A stretch of DNA of 33,170 bases, taken from Spirochaetota bacterium (lineage in GTDB: Bacteria > Spirochaetota > UBA4802 > JAFGDQ01). Below the pieces are notes generated by a model. That model saw only the letters and a list, made by a program, of their open reading frames with translations, searched no databases and was not told the DNA's origin. A program made the position numbers and the translations under genes. The DNA is taken from NCBI GenBank assembly GCA_016934735.1, contig JAFGSG010000064.1, positions 1 through 33,170 of the forward strand. Reading direction: 5' to 3'. Shown here in pieces: positions 1 through 7,600 of the stretch (positions are counted from its first letter, which is position 1; each line of letters begins with the position of its first letter).

Positions 1-507
1 AGGCGTTATCTTCTCTTTTTCACCTCTGATCTTTTCTGCAAATCTCATTGCAAGCCGTTTTACTGAATTCTCAATATCATCTTCAGTTTCGGCTTTTTCG
101 GTATCAGCAAGAATTATGCTGCCCTTCCCAATATCCACCATCTTAACAGAAAGAGTAAAAGTCGTTATTTTAGAGAGACTGCCGATCACTACAAGATCAG
201 CAGAAAGAAATTTACCGATCTGTACCGCACAGGTAGTATCGGTACATCCGGATATCTGCAAGCCCTGTTCCTGTAAAATTAAATTAATCTGGTTTCTTTC
301 GAGAACAACAAATGCCCCGGTATTATGAAGATTTATTTCCAGAATATCCTTTGCAATATCTGCATATGTTTTAGATACATTCTTTGCATCAAAATCGAGA
401 ACCGCGACTTTCTTCTTTTCCAAAGCAGATGCATTACCTGAACATAAAAAAGTGATTGTTAACAGGAATAGAATTAAAACCTTAAAAAACCTCTCCCTTT
501 TGTTCAT
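1..507 (-). CDS. CsgG-like exported protein, C-terminus beyond the window edge
   Basis: The reading frame starts with ATG at 507 and stays open to base 1, giving 169 residues with no stop, so the gene is cut by the window edge. Residues 1-26 form a signal peptide ending in NASA. The mature part begins LEKKKVAVLDFDAKN, followed by VVLERNQINLILQEQGLQ and a CTDTTCAVQIG motif. This closely parallels the complete gene at 2800-3774 (VAVLDFDAKN against IAVFDFDAKN, SGCTDTTC against SGCTDTSC), so the two are paralogues. The fold is that of the CsgG/LpoB-like periplasmic domain found in outer-membrane secretion and envelope accessory proteins. It is the last visible gene of the minus-strand cluster that starts with the ECF sigma factor. 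The function is unknown; the family call rests on my reading of motifs. Confidence 0.8.
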   Translation of the reverse strand, partial: MNKRERFFKVLILFLLTITFLCSGNASALEKKKVAVLDFDAKNVSKTYADIAKDILEINLHNTGAFVVLERNQINLILQEQGLQISGCTDTTCAVQIGKFLSADLVVIGSLSKITTFTLSVKMVDIGKGSIILADTEKAETEDDIENSVKRLAMRFAEKIRGEKEKITP

Positions 508-774
508 GTTTCAGCCTTTTAAGTTATTTTTTTCTTAAAAATCTTTGCACATAAGTGAAAAATTACGGCAGATCGTCACAAAAAAAATAAGCAAATAATT
601 GTAAAAATATTGTCTTTACTGAGGAATTATTAGGATATATAAATTGAGAGAAATATTGAAAGATAAGATTATACTTCTTTATTGCAAACCTGATTCCCAG
701 AACTTGTATAAATAAACCTTAAGGAAATTTTATTGATAAGGAGCTAAATATTGATTTATTAGGAATAATATTAA

Positions 775-1746
775 TTACTTACTGATTAAATACCAAATAT
801 CGCTTTTATATGTGCCTGCATATTCATCCAGCCCGCCGATTAACCATATCTTATTGTCAAAAACCTGACTGACATGGCTGTGACGGACACTCCATGAAGA
901 TGCTGTTTCGGCTTGAATCCATTTAGTGCCATCCGCGCTATACCAGACATCATTGTATTGAGTGGAGATATTTCCATTTAAACCGCCCATCATCCATATT
1001 CTGTTATTATAAACAGCAACACTGTGTCTATCCCGCGGCGTCCATTGGGCAGATGAGGTTGCCCGTATCCAATTTATACCGTTGTCGCTATACCAGACAT
1101 CATTAATTAGACTGTCATCATAACCGCCGATAATCCACATTTTATTATTAAAAACAACACTCAGATGATCGTTGCGTCCTGTCCAGTTCGCGGCTGAAGT
1201 TGCCTGTAGCCAGGTAATACCATCATCGCTATACCAGACGTCATTCAATCGATCTCCGTTCCAGCCGCCCATCACCCATATTTTATTATCAAAAACTACG
1301 CTGGACTGATCGCGCCGGATGCCCCAGGAAGCCGATGCAGTCGCCTGAGTCCAGTTTATACCGTTATCGCTGTACCAGACGTCATTTTTAAGACTGTCAT
1401 GAAACCCTCCTCCCAATACCCACATTCTGTTGTTAAAAACAACGCTTGTATGTTCATAGCGCGCTCCCCATTCAGCCGATGCTGTTGCCTGAGACCAGTT
1501 TATGCCATCTTCACTATACCACACATCATTTTTCATATTACTTCCGTCATAACCGCCCAATATCCATATTTTATTATCGAATATAACGCTTGTAGGAGAT
1601 ATTCGCCCGCTCCATGATGTAGTTTCAACGGCTCTTGTCCAGCTAACGGATATTTTATCATAATCAATCTCTTCTAGCGAGCCGGTGCAGGAAAAAATAC
1701 AAAGAATTACTAGTAACATAAATATGTTAAATCTTATCATAAACAT
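775..1746 (-). CDS. Kelch-repeat lipoprotein (paralogue 1)
   Basis: This 323-residue protein has a hydrophobic N-terminus ending in CIFSC, a relaxed lipobox with Cys20 as the lipid anchor. The mature chain starts CTGSLEEIDYDK, as in the upstream paralogue. Six imperfect repeats of about 47-50 residues follow, each with the core SVVFDNKIWVIGG and NDVWYSDNGINWTQAT. The FDNKIW..GG plus NDVWYS pattern matches kelch/galactose-oxidase-like beta-propeller blades, so a six-bladed propeller displayed on a membrane surface is the likely structure. Such domains usually bind protein or glycan partners. No catalytic residues were recognised. Start: ATG at 1746 has AGGA 4 nt upstream; ATG at 1740 aligns better with the paralogue's start and cannot be excluded. 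The gene lies 42 bp after its paralogue and is probably co-transcribed with it. Confidence 0.85.
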   Translation of the reverse strand: MFMIRFNIFMLLVILCIFSCTGSLEEIDYDKISVSWTRAVETTSWSGRISPTSVIFDNKIWILGGYDGSNMKNDVWYSEDGINWSQATASAEWGARYEHTSVVFNNRMWVLGGGFHDSLKNDVWYSDNGINWTQATASASWGIRRDQSSVVFDNKIWVMGGWNGDRLNDVWYSDDGITWLQATSAANWTGRNDHLSVVFNNKMWIIGGYDDSLINDVWYSDNGINWIRATSSAQWTPRDRHSVAVYNNRIWMMGGLNGNISTQYNDVWYSADGTKWIQAETASSWSVRHSHVSQVFDNKIWLIGGLDEYAGTYKSDIWYLISK

Positions 1747-1788
1747 GTATTCCTAAGTTAAATTGAACTTAAAAACAGAATATTATTT

Positions 1789-2769
1789 TTAATATATATA
1801 CCAAACATCGTTTCTATATTCAATAGCAGCTGTATCTCCCCCACCAATAACCCACATTCTATTATCGAAAATCACACTTCTATGGTTACTTCTAGTACTC
1901 CAATCTCCATTTCTAGAAGTCAGCCAATTAATACCATCAGAACTATACCATACATCGTTGCTACCGGTAGATACTCCCCCACCAAAAATCCAAATTTTAT
2001 TGTCAAATACAACACTAGGAAAACATTGTCTCGTACTCCAAGCTGCATTTGATGTAGCTTGTGTCCAAGTAATACCATTTTCGCTATACCAGACATCGTT
2101 TGTACAGATATAAGCACCAGTGGCCATTCCGCCAATAACCCAAATTTTATTATCAAATACTACACTACTATGCTTATTCCTTATACTCCAAGCTGCATTT
2201 GAAGTAGCTTGTGTCCAAGTAATACCATTTTCGCTATACCAGACATCATTTTTAGATCCGCCGGAATACCCACCAATAACCCACATTTTACTATTAAATA
2301 CAACACTTGAATGATTGTCTCTGGCTGTCCAATTCGCGCTTGCTGTTGCCTGCGTCCAAGTTATACCATCTTTGCTATACCATACATCGTTCTTATAAGG
2401 TGAACCACATTGAGATCCGCCGATAACCCAAATTTTATTGTCAAATACTACACTACTATGCCAGCACCTAATAGTCCATTCCGCGTTTGAAGTTGCCTGT
2501 GTCCAAGTTATACCATCTCCGCTATACCAGACTTCATTATTACATGTATCACCACTGCCAACTCCGCCGATAACCCAAATTTTATTGTCAAATACTATAC
2601 TACTATGGCCAAGCCTAGCAGTCCAGTTTGCACTTGCTGTAGCCTGTGTCCAGCTATCCTGAGTTAAGGGATTAGTATTTTTATCATAATCAATCTCTTC
2701 CAGTGAACCGGTGCATGAAAATATAATAACAAAAAATAGGTACAAGGAGACAAATAACAGCTTTCTCAT
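1789..2769 (-). CDS. Kelch-repeat lipoprotein (paralogue 2)
   Basis: This 326-residue protein begins at ATG 2769, preceded by AAGAGG at good spacing; the frame can be extended to a TTG at 2775, which I reject. The signal peptide ends in VIIFSC (Cys19), followed by the same CTGSLEEIDYDK leader as paralogue 1. Six repeats carry the cores HSSVVFDNKIWVIGG and NDVWYSENGITWTQAT. These repeats are more alike, in protein and DNA, than those of paralogue 1, which suggests recent internal amplification or gene conversion. A six-bladed, lipid-anchored beta-propeller is inferred. It lies 30 bp downstream of the CsgG-like gene, in the same direction, so an operon is likely. The partner or ligand is unknown. 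Confidence 0.85.
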   Translation of the reverse strand: MRKLLFVSLYLFFVIIFSCTGSLEEIDYDKNTNPLTQDSWTQATASANWTARLGHSSIVFDNKIWVIGGVGSGDTCNNEVWYSGDGITWTQATSNAEWTIRCWHSSVVFDNKIWVIGGSQCGSPYKNDVWYSKDGITWTQATASANWTARDNHSSVVFNSKMWVIGGYSGGSKNDVWYSENGITWTQATSNAAWSIRNKHSSVVFDNKIWVIGGMATGAYICTNDVWYSENGITWTQATSNAAWSTRQCFPSVVFDNKIWIFGGGVSTGSNDVWYSSDGINWLTSRNGDWSTRSNHRSVIFDNRMWVIGGGDTAAIEYRNDVWYIY

Positions 2770-2799
2770 AAACAAAACCTCTTATTATCAACTGAAACC

Positions 2800-3774
2800 T
2801 TAAAATCTTATCAATAAACCAGCTCCATAGAAATTTTCCTGCTTATTCTGGCAAAGACTGTTGAAGCTGGAAGTATATATTATTGGGATAACAGGCATGT
2901 ACGTTGCTTTAGAACTGGTGGAATCGGCAGGCAATGCAGTAAAATATTTATAAATAAAAAACAGCGCAATGACACCTGTTCCTATGCCTGCTCCGTATAA
3001 AATATTTCTTGTTTTTTCGTATTTATCAGCGTCTTCCTTTTTGCTGGTCATATTATTGCGGAGCGACGCCGCTTCATTGGGATCAGATGTTGTACTATAC
3101 CTGTCTGCAAGGCTTTCATAATCTGAGATTGTATCTTTAAGTTTTGTGTCAAAATAATAACCGGTGCCAGCAAGGCCTGCCGCAATAGAAACTAAACCCA
3201 AAGACAAATAACCGTAAGACTTTTTACTTATAAATGATTCGTCTTTTATTGCTGATTTTTCTTTTTTTTCTTTATCAAGGGCAGCTATCTGCTTATGACC
3301 TGCAAGATGACCAGACAGTGTGCCTGCAATCTGTTTTACTGCAGTTTCAATATCGTCATCTGTTTCTGCTTTTTCTGATTCTGCCAGTACAATGCTGCCT
3401 TTAGCTATGTCCACTATCTTGACAGTAAGAGTGTATGTTTTAATCTTTGAAAGGCTGCCGATCGCCACAAGATCAGCTGAAAGCAGTTTTCCTATCTGTA
3501 CCACGCAGGAAGTATCGGTACAACCGGACATCTGGAGACCCTGCTCCTTTAATATTATATCGATCAAACCTCTTTCAAGTACGACAAATGTACCGCTTTT
3601 ATAAAGACTGATCTCAAGAGTATCCCTTGCAATATCGGCATAAGCTTTAGGAGCATTCTTTGCGTCAAAATCGAATACAGCAATACGTTTTTTATTTTCT
3701 GCTGATAAATCAAAACAATTAAATATGATTATTACAATAAATATAGAAAACGCAAGGCCATGAAATAATCTCAT
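2800..3774 (-). CDS. CsgG-like exported protein with two C-terminal membrane segments
   Basis: Start chosen at ATG 3774 (324 residues); the frame extends to TTG 3786, a poorer start. Residues 1-25 form a signal peptide ending LSA. Residues about 28-165 are a CsgG/LpoB-like domain: RIAVFDFDAKN, VVLERGLIDIILKEQGLQ, SGCTDTSCVVQIGKLLSADLVAIGSL and LTVKIVDIAKGSIVLAES. A charged linker leads to a hydrophobic segment (YLSLGLVSIAAGLAGTGYYF), a probable coiled coil of about 45 residues rich in charged and small residues, a second hydrophobic segment (GAGIGTGVIALFFIYKYF) and a tail ending in Phe. Proteins of this kind are envelope-located; the family includes outer-membrane pore and lipoprotein partners, but the pore-forming part of true CsgG is not evident here. 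It follows the anti-sigma-like gene by about 80 bp. Confidence 0.8.
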   Translation of the reverse strand: MRLFHGLAFSIFIVIIIFNCFDLSAENKKRIAVFDFDAKNAPKAYADIARDTLEISLYKSGTFVVLERGLIDIILKEQGLQMSGCTDTSCVVQIGKLLSADLVAIGSLSKIKTYTLTVKIVDIAKGSIVLAESEKAETDDDIETAVKQIAGTLSGHLAGHKQIAALDKEKKEKSAIKDESFISKKSYGYLSLGLVSIAAGLAGTGYYFDTKLKDTISDYESLADRYSTTSDPNEAASLRNNMTSKKEDADKYEKTRNILYGAGIGTGVIALFFIYKYFTALPADSTSSKATYMPVIPIIYTSSFNSLCQNKQENFYGAGLLIRF

Positions 3775-3855
3775 TTCAATTACCAAATTTATATATTTTT
3801 GTAATATTTTTAATATTTAATTATAATTGTCAACTGTTTCTAAGTTAATGCGATA

Positions 3856-4650
3856 TTATTCCCCGTCAATTTTTTCAGCTATGATTTCCGCAATTTCTTC
3901 GCATTTTTTACCGATTTCATCAGCCGATTCCATTGTTTCGGCAACACCGAAAATAAGTTTTGAGTCTTTGACATCAATGATTTTTATTGAAATAATGATT
4001 TTGTTCCCAAGGCCGGAAACGGAACCGGAAAGAATCCTGTTAAAACTTATTCCCTGCCAGTTTTTACTAAGATCGATAACGCTTCCTTTCCCAAGAATCC
4101 TAGAAAGTTTACCGGAAATATTATCAGTTACCTGTTTTGAAAGTTCATTCCTAATATTGTTGGCAACAAACGGATTTACTCCCAGCCTGTATTTAATATT
4201 TTTATTCCCCTCAGCATCTTTTATCCCTGTTTTTTTGAGTTCTGTATTTTCGGCATTTATCGTCTTTTCGACAGGAATTACATCTCTCACTAAGGTGGAA
4301 GCAGCCGGTAATTGAATGTTAGAAGAAGCAAATTTATTAATTTTTAAAAAATCTAAATTGTATAATACTGCACCCGCTAACATGCCTGCTGTCATAGATG
4401 AGATCAATCCTAATGCAATTTTACTTTGTTTTATCGAGAAACTCAGTTTAAGCTTATATGAAAGAAAAAATATCCTCACTGCTAAACCGTAAATAAAATT
4501 ATAATCGCCGAAATTCTGTAAAGTTTTAATGAGTGCATTTCGTTCATAACGGAGGATAAATACTTTCACTTCACGAGGCAATATCTGTTTAAAACTGAAT
4601 CTCTGTAAAATTTTCTCAAATATATTTATACTGGCATTTCCGTTGCTCAT
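3856..4650 (-). CDS. Probable anti-sigma factor with CsgG-like periplasmic domain
   Basis: This 264-residue single-pass membrane protein has a basic cytoplasmic region (1-77), a transmembrane helix at about 78-97 (IALGLISSMTAGMLAGAVLY) and a periplasmic part. ATG 4650 overlaps the TGA of the sigma gene by 4 nt (ATGA) and has AGGA upstream, so translation is coupled. Position, topology and coupling match ECF anti-sigma factors, although no zinc-binding HxxxCxxC motif is visible. The C-terminal 100 residues (ISIKIIDVKDSKLIFGVAET, then EIGKKCEEIAEIIAEKI) align by eye with the end of the CsgG-like domain in the next gene (LTVKIVDIAKGSIVLAES). The anti-sigma role is inferred from context; the domain resemblance is visible in the sequence. 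Confidence 0.65.
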   Translation of the reverse strand: MSNGNASINIFEKILQRFSFKQILPREVKVFILRYERNALIKTLQNFGDYNFIYGLAVRIFFLSYKLKLSFSIKQSKIALGLISSMTAGMLAGAVLYNLDFLKINKFASSNIQLPAASTLVRDVIPVEKTINAENTELKKTGIKDAEGNKNIKYRLGVNPFVANNIRNELSKQVTDNISGKLSRILGKGSVIDLSKNWQGISFNRILSGSVSGLGNKIIISIKIIDVKDSKLIFGVAETMESADEIGKKCEEIAEIIAEKIDGE

Positions 4651-5162
4651 AAAAGATCCTCAAAATTCCTGATGCCTTTTTTCTCAAGATAACTGATTAT
4701 TTTATCAACTATCTGTCTGTATTTATATTCCACCTGACGTTTTGTTAATCCCATTTGCCTCCCTGCTTCGGTATAGCTATAATTATAAACAGCTACAAGA
4801 TCAAAAAGAATTTTGTCATCTTCGTTATTGAAGTTAGCTATTTCTTCCATTGCTTCGCTGATGATTATCCTTGCATCCCGGAATCCGTTAACAAATGTCA
4901 AACTTATATCTTTAAACACATCGTCAATATCGACATTCCCCTTATCCATTCTATAAAATTCCAAAACAACGTTCCTTAAAGTACCGTAAAGCCATTTACG
5001 GCTATCAATAACCTTTTCAAAATTTTCATAATATCTTATAAATACTTCCTGGCAAATATCCTTAGCATCATCAATATTCTCAACTTTTGTAAAAACAGCG
5101 CTGAATATCAATGGATAATATTTTTTATGATCTTCGGTAAATTTATCTCTTTTTATTGCCAT
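4647..5162 (-). CDS. ECF-type RNA polymerase sigma factor
   Basis: The protein has 171 residues, the usual ECF length. Region 2 is at about 10-72, with DAKDICQEVFIRYYENF (the conserved D-A-D-x-x-Q-E-x-F element) and RKWLYGTLRNVVLEFYR (RNVVLEFYR corresponds to the A-R-N-x-x-x-D-x-x-R element). Region 4 is at about 126-158, with a helix-turn-helix YTEAGRQMGLTKRQVEYKYR. A short acidic linker joins the two. It would direct RNA polymerase to a small regulon, probably including this cluster. It is the first gene of the minus-strand cluster and overlaps the next gene by 4 nt. No strong Shine-Dalgarno sequence precedes ATG 5162. Its upstream region carries a C10 homopolymer at 5405-5414. Confidence 0.9.
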   Translation of the reverse strand: MAIKRDKFTEDHKKYYPLIFSAVFTKVENIDDAKDICQEVFIRYYENFEKVIDSRKWLYGTLRNVVLEFYRMDKGNVDIDDVFKDISLTFVNGFRDARIIISEAMEEIANFNNEDDKILFDLVAVYNYSYTEAGRQMGLTKRQVEYKYRQIVDKIISYLEKKGIRNFEDLL

Positions 5163-5404
5163 TGAAAATTAGTTATGAATATATATAAGTGACTTTTTTA
5201 TTTAAAACGTAACAGGGAATTGTTACTTTTAAGCCAAACCGACATAAGACAATTTAATACTGTTTTAGCCTTCAACGGATTATAATAATAACTCAGTTTT
5301 ATAGATTACGATTCACAGAATATCCCATTTTATTTTTTCTAAACGAGGCAGGCTTATATAAAAAATAATACAATAAATACTTTTACACTTTTCATAATTA
5401 TTCT

Positions 5405-5414
5405 CCCCCCCCCC
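5405..5414. repeat. Poly-C homopolymer tract (C10)
   Basis: Ten consecutive C residues in otherwise AT-rich sequence, about 240 bp upstream of the sigma-factor start and reading as G10 on the sigma-factor strand. Homopolymers of this length are prone to slippage during replication and can change promoter spacing. Confidence 0.9.
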
Positions 5415-5650
5415 TGATTCATGTTTTATAGTCATAATTATAAAAATAATAATTATGGTTACCTCTAATAATTAAATATTGATGTAACCATTGGGAACGA
5501 ATTAAGGGTAAAATCAGGTTTTTTATTTAAGGGAACAATAAAAAATCTGATTTTTAGAGGTTCCCTTCCTTGTATGATTTCCGCAAAAGTACAAAAATGA
5601 TTTAAAAATCGCAATTCAATTTTAAAGATTAAGGTCTTTTTATATAGAAG

Positions 5651-5730
5651 GCATCCCAAAATTATGATTTTATATGAATAGTTGACTATAGAATTACATA
5701 TATTACACAATTTTTAAGGCCGCCCTTGCA
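5651..5730 (-). repeat. R1 dispersed repeat, diverged copy E
   Basis: The stretch starts GCATCCCAAAATTATG and later reads TATTACACAATTTTTAAGG followed by CCGCCCTTGCA. It parallels, in the same order and spacing, the R1 copy at 33091 (CATCTCAAAATTATATTTTG, then ATACATTACTAAATTTTTGA, then GGACGCCTTTCAGA). It is more diverged than the other copies. Confidence 0.6.
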
Positions 5731-5744
5731 AAATAATAAAAAAT

Positions 5745-5772
5745 CCCGCGCAAAAAATGCGCGGGCTTTTTT
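5745..5772 (-). terminator. Rho-independent terminator, potentially bidirectional
   Basis: A perfect 8-bp stem (CCCGCGCA at 5745-5752 with TGCGCGGG at 5758-5765) and a 5-nt loop, flanked by A-rich sequence on the left and T6 on the right. On the minus strand it lies 20 bp past the stop of the 5793-6479 gene and is followed by GATTTTTTATT, so it should end that transcript. The T run at 5767-5772 lets it work on the plus strand too. Confidence 0.9.
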
Positions 5773-5792
5773 ATCGTACATGCAGCCGTCTG

Positions 5793-6479
5793 CTACGATA
5801 CCGCAGCTGCAGCCTCCTCCTTTTTGTGGCGCACGCCGATATCCTTTATGGACCGCGCGCTGGAATATTTCATATAGAACTCGCCGTGCGACGGCCTAAG
5901 TATCTCCATATACCTGTCTATCTCATGGTTCAAAAGCTCGTCCGCTCTGCGGAAAAGATCCTTCATTTCTTCGCGCGACCCTATCCTTTTGGCAACCCCG
6001 CTTTCGCGCGCGCCTATCGAATCCGCGTATACTGCGGCCTTTGCAGAAAGGCTCTCGATCTTTTCGCCTGTTATACCGGCAAAGGCAAGGTCAGCAGCCA
6101 CTGTCCCGGCCAGTTCCGCAATGTCCTTTCCGAACAGGCCGAGCTCAGTATCGCGCATTTTCCGCAAACCGGATTCGGATATATCCGCGCGCTCCGATAT
6201 TTCCGTTTTCTTCTGCTTTCTTCCGAAAATATAAAGAGCAGAGCACACGGGCAGCAGCTCTGTTGTAAGCTCTTCCCTTGCGCCCTGCTTTGCCGCTGTT
6301 TTGCCTGTGGATGCCTTGTCCGCTTCAATAGATTTAGTTTTAATGTCTGCCAGTGCAGATGAAAGCCCTGCGGCAGCCTCGGTGAAACCGGGCACAATAT
6401 TCACCATGTCCTGATTATCTTTAAGGAGACTTACGACCCCCTCATACATGGTCAGCTTGTTCTCAAGCCGTTTTTCCAT
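5793..6479 (-). CDS. Hypothetical cytoplasmic alpha-helical protein
   Basis: Start placed at ATG 6479, preceded by GGAGG at optimal spacing (228 residues); an in-frame upstream ATG at 6515 lacks such a site. No signal peptide, membrane segment or known catalytic motif is visible. The protein is rich in Ala, Glu, Lys and Ser and should be almost entirely helical: an N-terminal part (MEKRLENKLTMYEGVVSLLK), a central RKQKKTEISERADISESGLR and a C-terminal REEMKDLFRRADELLNHEID. The GC content of this gene is clearly higher than that of the neighbouring AT-rich DNA. It is monocistronic, ending just before a strong terminator. I do not recognise the family. Confidence 0.75.
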   Translation of the reverse strand: MEKRLENKLTMYEGVVSLLKDNQDMVNIVPGFTEAAAGLSSALADIKTKSIEADKASTGKTAAKQGAREELTTELLPVCSALYIFGRKQKKTEISERADISESGLRKMRDTELGLFGKDIAELAGTVAADLAFAGITGEKIESLSAKAAVYADSIGARESGVAKRIGSREEMKDLFRRADELLNHEIDRYMEILRPSHGEFYMKYSSARSIKDIGVRHKKEEAAAAVS

Positions 6480-6603
6480 AAAAACCTCCGTAATTTGTTT
6501 TATTGAATTTATCAAATAAAAGAAGGTCCTGCAGCTTAAATACGGTAGGCGATCACCCTTCGTTTTATTGCAGTTTTAAAAAATATGTATGATAATTATC
6601 TAA

Positions 6604-6658
6604 TTTGATTCCGCTCGCCCCGGCTCCGCCTGACAGGCGTAGCGGAGCACCGATCAAA
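6604..6658. repeat. GC-rich intergenic palindrome
   Basis: The outer arms TTTGAT (6604-6609) and ATCAAA (6653-6658) enclose GCTCCGC (6623-6629) and GCGGAGC (6642-6648). It forms a strong hairpin in AT-rich DNA. There is no T-tract, so it is not a canonical terminator; it resembles a REP-type intergenic repeat. Confidence 0.6.
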
Positions 6659-6739
6659 ACCGAAATCTTAAAACCAGATGGAAATACTAATTCACTCAAA
6701 AAAAGTTTTAGTTCAACTGCATAGCGCCGTCTTTTCCTG

Positions 6740-7150
6740 CTTATGAATCTTTATTGCATGGATGCGAATCGGCATTTCTTCAGTGTGGATATTTATTACC
6801 TGAACGCATGAATTCATTTCCCGTGTGTAAATACCCTTCGCTTTAATGCGTGTATTCATTTCTCTCGTGTGAACATTCTTGGCTCTAATGCGAATGTTCA
6901 TTTCCTCTGTACAAATAAAAATTTCTATATTGCGAACAGTCTTTGCAAGGCATCTGCTCTTCATATCCTGGGTGCTAATGTCCATCTCTCTGCTGCGGAG
7001 TACATATCTTCCTGACTGCACTCCACCGCACCTCTGCCGGACTCCATTTCTTATCCTAAGGAGTTCATTTCATAAGCACGGGCGCCTGTTCCGGCAATGC
7101 TTTGCGTTATGGCGCACGCGCAGACATGCATTTCGGATAAATCTATATCC
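6740..7150 (-). repeat. Degenerate 21-bp tandem repeat encoding heptads (decayed coding repeat)
   Basis: The hexamer CATTTC or a close variant recurs at 6773, 6815, 6857, 6899, 6962, 6983, 7003, 7045, 7066 and 7129. All spacings are multiples of 21 bp except one of 20. On the minus strand this gives heptads such as EMNIRIR, AKNVHTR, EMNTRIK, AKGIYTR and EMNSCVQ. A 102-codon frame with a GTG start (7021 to 6713) covers most of it. The same phase continues upstream in another frame (EMHVCAC, AITQSIA, GTGARAY), separated by a 1-nt shift near 6990 and an in-frame stop. Either this is a broken heptad-repeat gene or a minisatellite that happens to be open. Confidence 0.7.
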
Positions 7151-7600
7151 GTTAGGAAGCGCGTGATCTTATTAAATGTATTCCCGCATTCCGTCGCATA
7201 CCGGACGTGAATATAAACTCCGCGGTTATAAAACCAATGTGTCTTTAAATTATCGATGGCCAGAGAGAAGCTGTGGTATTTGACAAATGTAAAAAAAAAA
7301 AATCCAAGTATAAAAATATTTCCACTTAAAAATTGCAAGTAAAATTTGAAGCAAAAATTATTTTTATAAATTATTATTTTACTAATAACGGCAGTTATAG
7401 CGTACCGATTTACTGTTCAGGATATGCAGCAGCAGGATGTCAGACGCAGGTGCGTTTTATTTGCAGAAAAACAGCCGGCTATCATTCACTATTTATATCT
7501 TACTTAAGAGTGACTTCCATTTTTTTGATGGATTATAATTATTACTTTACCATGACCCGGAAATATGCTTTACTATAATTCTATGGAAATTAATAATTGT

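Larger units (their letters stand above)
5163..5744. other. Intergenic region upstream of the sigma-factor gene
   Basis: AT-rich and without a convincing gene. It holds the C10 tract (5405-5414), a small inverted repeat (ATGGTTAC at 5455-5462 with GTAACCAT at 5484-5491), interleaved inverted repeats around 5511-5576 (AAATCAG/CTGATTT and AAGGGAAC/GGTTCCCTT) and a diverged copy of repeat family R1 (5651-5730). The 81-codon minus frame at 5465-5710 runs through these repeats and has no recognisable features. The promoter of the sigma operon should lie here, but I could not identify it with confidence. Confidence 0.6.
6480..7600. other. Gene-poor region with palindrome and decayed tandem repeat
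   Basis: About 1.1 kb without a convincing intact gene. It contains the GC-rich palindrome at 6604-6658 and the 21-bp repeat array at 6740-7150. The rest (7151-7600) is AT-rich with short open frames that show no domain, no good ribosome binding site and low-complexity runs such as A12 near 7290. Confidence 0.5.

Noticed and set aside
116..328. 70-codon plus-strand frame
   Set aside because: It is antisense to the well-supported CsgG-like frame on the minus strand.
1399..2662. Several plus-strand frames with repeated sequence
   Set aside because: They are mirror frames of the kelch repeats; the minus strand carries signal peptides and recognisable blades.
5465..5710. 81-codon minus-strand frame
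   Set aside because: It crosses inverted repeats and an R1 copy, has no ribosome binding site and shows no motif or credible composition.
5793..6397. Overlapping frames within the hypothetical gene (both strands)
   Set aside because: The minus frame starting at 6479 has a strong ribosome binding site and a downstream terminator; the others are high-GC shadow frames.
7051..7338. 95-codon minus-strand frame
   Set aside because: No good start signal. Its end runs into the 21-bp repeat lattice, so it may be part of a broken gene but not an intact one.
7333..7578. 81-codon plus-strand frame before the ATPase
   Set aside because: No motif and no ribosome binding site; AT-rich non-coding look.
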